A stretch of 64,000 bases of DNA from Brachypodium distachyon. Its lineage: Eukaryota; Streptophyta; Magnoliopsida; Poales; Poaceae. Shown in pieces: positions 59,195 through 64,000 of this stretch. The number at the start of each line of letters is the position of its first letter. The stretch's first letter is position 1. A program made the position numbers and the translations under genes. The notes under the pieces were generated by a model, which saw only the letters and a program-made list of their open reading frames with translations, did not search any database and was not told the origin of the DNA. The stretch lies in NCBI RefSeq assembly GCF_000005505.3, contig NC_016133.3, forward strand, positions 46,527,237 to 46,591,236. The letters run 5' to 3'.

Positions 59195-59899
59195 ACAGGC
59201 CGCAACTCCGTGTACGACATGCACTCCGTATCTATAGTACTGCGTATTTTGGACGCACATGTACATAGTTGGAAAGTGTCGGCCGGCCTCTCGAAAGTAT
59301 ACGAATTGAAGTGCGGTGGGAGTGATGGGAGAGAAGAACGAACAGGCTGGATAGAAGCATCGGCGTGGGGAAAAATGGCAGCTTGTATATGCCACGAGAC
59401 CGTTCTCCTTCATGTGTGGGGCTAGCGTGGTGAGCAATCTCAAGAAAGAAGAAAAATGCTGATCGCCCGGTCGTTGCCGTTCCTGACCGCAAAAGTCGGT
59501 GTGATTCCGCAATAATCTATTGTGTCAGAACCAAAAGGAGGAGGCTCTGGGATGGCAGGATGTTGAGATGATCCGTGAACAGTTTAATTTGGAGATCGTT
59601 AGCTCTCGAGAATTAGATCAACAAATATGCGCGCATGGTGATGATGACGGGATATTATTGGTATGGGCTGGGCCTTTTCATGATCGTATCTTCCACCGGC
59701 AAATTATGCTTTCGTGGCGTAGCAGACTCTCCGACTCTCCGTGCGTTGCCCGCTTGCAACCTGAGATCCCTTTCCGCTAACGCAACTTCCTCCGCCATCA
59801 TTGTCAGCGCAAGAACATACTGATATGTATAATGATATCTATATACCTTTTTTGTAATGTATAGCTACCGAAAACCATGTATAGTTTGGATGATCAGTA
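59195..59899. other. germin-like gene promoter region, no gene
   Basis: Upstream of the germin-like gene. Open frames here have no domain and no transposon ends are visible. Confidence 0.45.
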
Positions 59900-60141
59900 C
59901 ATGAGGTAGTTTTGTCTAGCCCACAACACCGTGACGTGTGTTGGGGTCGACACAAAAGTTTTCTTGTTCCGAGTTTACGGAGTTGTCTGAAACTCCTCGA
60001 CAATTTCAAAGGCCTTGCCAAATGCAACCTGCAGGATGGATCCACTATCTTCTTCTGGAAGGGCAAATGGTCTGAAAATTCTTTGGCTAATTAATCAGTG
60101 GCAACAGCTGTTCTCTTTTGTCAGACAAGAATACTACTGTG

Positions 60142-61419
60142 GAAAACTCCCGACCCCCGCTCGTCTCGCGCGAGGCGACCCGGGGGACACCAAACCCTAG
60201 CTGCCACCAGCCAATCCCCTACGGTTCCCCCTTGCTGCCGGCCTCGCCGCGGTGGCGATGGCCCCCATCTGCCCCAAAGGTGGTGGCTGGGCCTGATCTG
60301 CGAGGCGGGCGTCTTCTCTTGGCGCGAGTTGCCGTGTTCCTTGGCGCGTGGCGAGGCAACCTCCATGGCTTGCGACGGTGCGGCCACGAGGAGTGGCCGC
60401 GCTGCTGGTGCACAGATGGCCGGGCTCTGTCCTGGTGGAGGCCGGCAGGTGGTTGGGGCGGCATGGTTGCCCCGATTTGGGTTCGCGCCCAGATCTGGCG
60501 ATTCGCGGCGCCACTGGCGGCGGTCTTCGGGCTGGCCGTCTTGGGGTATGGGGTGGCGCCCCCAGTGGTATGGTGGTCTGCTGCTGCTTCTTCCTTGTTG
60601 TGTTGCTGCTCCTCGGTCGTGTTGCGTGCAGCTTCGGCAGCCGTCCCCTCCTCGTTGGCTCGATCTAGGTACTCCTCCTTGCTGCGGATTGGTTCGGCCG
60701 GGCGAAAACTCCGACAATGACGATGCCTGTGGGTGCCGTTTTCCTCCTTGGAGGCATTGTTGTGGTCTCCCTCTTCAGATCCGGGTGAAACCTAGGTCCT
60801 CTGGACTGGACAGCGGCGGCACGGCTGTGTCGTAATCTCCTTGGAGACATTCGTCTTGGATCTGTGGGTTCCTGACAGGTGGGGTGGTTTCTAGTGGGCA
60901 GCGGACGGCGGCCTCTCCTGGCTTCCGCCTTCGATCATCGTCGATCCTTTGTCGTGCTTTGTGAAGAGCTTCGCAATCCTGGTTGTCTCGGCTATCCGGT
61001 GCCTTCGACGGCAACATCTGTTCGCAATCCTCAGGATTGTCCTAAGGCGGAGTCTGGCAGTCAAGGTTCGTGTGCGGATGGTCTCGACTTCACAAATCCC
61101 TTCGACGATGGTCTTGGCGAAGTGAGGTCCTTCGACCATGCCGGCTGCACTCGTTGATTTGCTTCGCTCCCATTGGTCGTAGTGATGGCAGCTAAGTTGG
61201 CGTGGTTGTTGTGTGCTTTGCACTGTCTCGGTGTCGCATGGCCTTTCGATGGCTTTAGGTGTGCTCCTCTAGCGTTGCATGTGTTTTCTTTGTGACGTTG
61301 ATCGTCGTGTAAGCCTTCTTAGATGTTCTGTTTTCTCTCTTGTTTTCTTGTTGCGTGTAAGTGTGATTTCCAACTCTTAATTAATAAAAACGGCGTTGCC
61401 GTTTTCGTAAAAAAAAAAC
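60142..61419 (+). mobile_element. non-LTR (LINE-like, non-autonomous) insertion with target-site duplication
   Basis: ATACTACTGTG at 60131-60141 is repeated at 61420-61430, directly after an A-run (61409-61419). The insertion starts GAAAACTCCCGACCCCCGCTC, a form of 5' end seen in grass LINE-type elements. It is 1278 bp, GC-rich in its first 650 bp, with open frames on both strands but no reverse transcriptase, endonuclease or other domain that I recognise. It is therefore non-autonomous or represents a LINE leader joined to a 3' end. Confidence 0.8.
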
Positions 61420-63144
61420 ATACTACTGTGAAAGAGGTCATTAACACTGAAGACATGGCTGCCATGTTCCATCTCCCATTTTCTCAGGAGGCTCATGATC
61501 AATACACTCTTATGCTGGAGCTAATTGCCAATACAAATTTATCGTGGACATGGATGTTTGGACATACACTTGAAAATTGGAATAACGTTAACTTCCTCCC
61601 GGCTAAGGCATACCTTGCACAAATCAACCACCTGGACATCCCTAACTCCATCAAATGGCTCTGGGACAGCTGTTGCCTTTTTCATCATAAATAAAAGAGG
61701 GTGGAATGTGGAGCTAATATGGCTGGCTACAAAGTATAGCCAGCTGAAACACAAGCTCGTTTTCTGGTTACTCTTCATTGACAGACTCAACACCAGAGCA
61801 ATTCTTCAGAAAAGGCATTCCACACATTCCTTCGTATGACTGCATAATGTGTGATGGCAGAAGTTTTGAGACAAGAGATCATCTCTTTTTCCTCTGCCCC
61901 TTTGCAAAAGCATGTTCGGAATACATTTGCCCAACTTTCTCAGCTAAACAGAATATCCACGGCAATGTGTGTTGGAAATATGCCCTAGAGGTAATAATAA
62001 ATTTGTTATTATCATATTTCATTGTTCTTGATAAATGTTTATTACCCATGCTATAATTGTATTGATTGAAAACTCAAATACATGTGTGGATAAATAAACA
62101 AATACCGTGTCCCTAATACGCCTCTACTAGATTAGCTCGTTGATTAAAGATGGTTAAGGTTTTCTAACCATAGACATGTGTTGTCATTTAATAACGAGGT
62201 CATATCATTAGGAGAATGATGTGATGGACAGACCCAAACCTAAACATAGCTTTTGATCGTGTCACTTAAGTTTAAGTTGCTTATGTTTTATTATGTCAAG
62301 TATTATTTCTTTAGACCATGAGATCATGCCACTCCCTAGTACCGGAAGAATACTTTGTGGGCATCAACCGTCATCTCGTAACTGGGTGATCATAAAGGTG
62401 TTTTTCAGGTATCTCAGAAGGTGCTTGTTGGGTTGTATGGATCAAGACTGGGATTTGTCACTCCTTGTGACGGAGAGATATCTCTGGGCCCTCTCGGTAA
62501 TATAATATCCTAATGAGCTTGCAAGCATGCGACTAATGTGTTTAGTTGCGGGGGGTATTATATTACGGAACGAGTAAAGAGAACTTGCCGGTAACGAGAT
62601 TAAACTAGGTATGGCGATACCGACGATCAAATCTCGGGCAAGTAATATATCGCGAGACAAAGAGAATTGGATACTGGATTAATTGAATCCTCGACATAGT
62701 GGTTCAACCGATGAGATCTTCGTGGAATATGTGGGAACTATTATGGACATCCAGGTCCCGCTATTGGTTATTGATATTTGATCATGTCCACATGTTCTCG
62801 AACCCGTAGGGTCACACACTTAACGTTTCATGTTGCTTGGGTTAGATGAGATAAATGATGATGATATCGAATTATGATTCGGAGTCTTGGATGGGATCCT
62901 AGACGCAACGAGGAGCTCCGGAATGTTCCGAAGATAAAGATTTATATATGGAAAGTTGTTTTCAGGGTTCTGGAAAGTTTGGAATATTTCCCGGTTTTGA
63001 CCGGGAAGCTTCTAGAAGGTTCCGGAGGGATCCGGAGGGTTCCACCTTGAGGCCCACCTATCCCTGGGCTAAATGGGCCTGTGAGGGAGCACCCTGGCCT
63101 TAATGGGCCGAGGGGCTAGCCCACAGGGCCCATGCGGCCAGGAG

Positions 63145-63211
63145 GAGAGTCCTGGCCGCGGGAGAGTCCTGGCCGCCGGAGAGTCCTGGCCACGGGATAG
63201 TCCTGGCCGGC
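63145..63211 (+). repeat. 17-bp minisatellite inside the solo LTR
   Basis: Four tandem copies of GAGAGTCCTGGCCGCGG or a close variant start at 63145, 63162, 63179 and 63196, about 20 bp before the LTR TATA box. Confidence 0.85.
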
Positions 63212-63229
63212 CACGCCTCCTCTACCCCT

Positions 63230-63238
63230 ATATAAATA
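63230..63238 (+). promoter_or_regulatory. LTR promoter TATA box
   Basis: ATATAAATA lies within the copia solo LTR, GC-rich upstream and followed by a CT-rich leader. It could drive transcription into the rest of the host LINE. Confidence 0.65.
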
Positions 63239-64000
63239 GAAGGGGGGGCAAGGGAGAGAGACACCCCAAGCTTTCAGTTGGATCTCTCTCCCCTGAGCCC
63301 TCCTCTCCTCCTCTTCTCACGCGCACGGCGTAGCCCTGCCCGTGAGAATATTCACCATAGTCACCACGCCGTCGTGCTGCCGGGATCTCGTCTACCTCTC
63401 CCTCTCGCTTGCTGGATCGAGGAAGGAGGAGACAACGTGAAGCTGAACGTGTGGATACCAAGGAGGTGCCGTCCGTTCGGCACTGAGATTGATCTCATTG
63501 AAAGTTCCACTACACCAACAACGATCTCGTGATCGTAACGCTTAGCGGTCTACGAGGGTATGGTGTTCATGATCCCTCTCGTTACATACATCTAGTATAT
63601 GTATTCTTGGGTTTTCTTCCGCACTTCTCGTAGGAAATTTTTTGTTTCCTATGCAACGAGCCCAACAATGTGATCCACCTAAAGGAAGAGCTCAAAGTCC
63701 CATTTCACCTGGAAATTATGGTCAGTGCACTTGGAGTATCTGGAAAACAAGGATTGACTTCATGTTTCAATGATATTCAGCCTAGCTTCTACAGATGCAG
63801 AAGTATCTTCAAGGAGGAATTGAACCTTGTCTTCCTAGATCCAGGAGAAAGAAATATGCTAGCTTTGAAACATGGATCTCAAATTTTAGATAGTTTTCTT
63901 TTTTGGGCGCTGCCCACTTTTGTACAGTTACTTTTTGTTTGCAATACATGGCAGTAAGTTTTTTAACCTACTGCCCTTTTTCCTAAAAAAAAGTTTATGG

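Larger units (their letters stand above)
61970..63667 (+). mobile_element. Ty1/copia solo LTR, complete
   Basis: It starts TGTTGGAAATATGCCCTAGA and ends CCTATGCAACGAGCCCAACA, with TG...CA borders. ATGTG at 61965-61969 is repeated at 63668-63672 (5-bp target-site duplication). It is 1698 bp and contains its promoter (TATA at 63230) in the plus direction. The start and end match a copia LTR type common in Triticeae (I do not name the family). There is no internal region, so the partner LTR was lost by recombination. Confidence 0.93.
59900..63990 (+). mobile_element. host LINE, 3' part, interrupted by two insertions
   Basis: Segments at 59930-60141, 61420-61969 and 63668-63990 read as one LINE end once the two insertions are set aside. 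The first carries LLDNFKGLAKCNLQDGSTIF and FWKGKW. The second has FHLPFSQEAHDQYTLM, WMFGHTLENWNNVNFLPAKAY and the zf-RVT finger CIMCDGRSFETRDHLFFLCP. The third has ATVIAWSIWKTR-like residues in broken form and a final A-run at about 63986-63993. The reverse transcriptase is missing, and frameshifts are present in the last segment. Confidence 0.82.

Noticed and set aside
60098..60835. 245-codon open frame in the LINE-like insertion as a gene
   Set aside because: Open frames of similar length exist on both strands, the composition is biased, and no domain is visible.

Overview
The window looks like nuclear DNA of a grass, most likely a Pooideae/Triticeae-type genome. The evidence is long introns with GT-AG borders, many Stowaway-type MITEs carrying the CTCCCTCCGT end, LINEs with poly(A) tails, Ty3/gypsy and Ty1/copia elements, a tRNA-derived SINE resembling the Triticeae Au family, and GC-rich grass-type exons. 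There is no sign of bacterial, phage or CRISPR sequence, and no operons. About seven tenths of the window is transposon-derived or anonymous.

Layout. 1-7714: a decayed Ty3/gypsy retrotransposon of the Tat lineage on the minus strand (LTR, PBS, gag, PR, RT, RNase H plus second RNase H, integrase); its other LTR lies off the left edge. 9075-9530 (+): intronless A20/AN1 zinc-finger stress-associated protein. 12554-17772 (-): PARP3, which I could assemble as 18 exons with consistent phases (824 aa). 18500-20724 (+): truncated LINE. 22996-31703 (+): plastid metabolite cotransporter BASS4, 14 exons (406 aa), with a LINE fragment, a Harbinger-type MITE and a Mutator-like foldback in its introns. 34068-35498: large inverted-repeat element. 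37058-38221 (-): TFL1/CEN-type PEBP gene, 4 exons, 173 aa, an anti-florigen class protein. 41000-45420: a graveyard of fragments (RNase H pieces on both strands, a 984-bp nested Mutator-like foldback, a broken MUR3-like glycosyltransferase). 49635-55143 (+): membrane-anchored alpha/beta hydrolase, 4 exons, 369 aa, with a 4.2-kb first intron holding a 4 x 120-bp array. 58342-59031 (-): intronless germin-like protein, 229 aa. 59900-63990 (+): a LINE interrupted by a second non-LTR insertion and by a complete 1698-bp copia solo LTR, each with its own target-site duplication.

The six intact genes are independent plant genes and not a pathway. From memory, SAP-, PARP3- and RCN2-type genes lie close together on rice chromosome 2, which would make this window a collinear segment; that needs checking. 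I found no convincing new biological system. The most interesting observations are the triplicated exon-end/5' splice site inside PARP3, the non-canonical C-V-E catalytic triad of PARP3, the start codon alone on its own exon, the foldback Mutator family with 9-bp duplications (one copy carrying a GC-rich foreign core), and the three-layer nested insertion at the right end.
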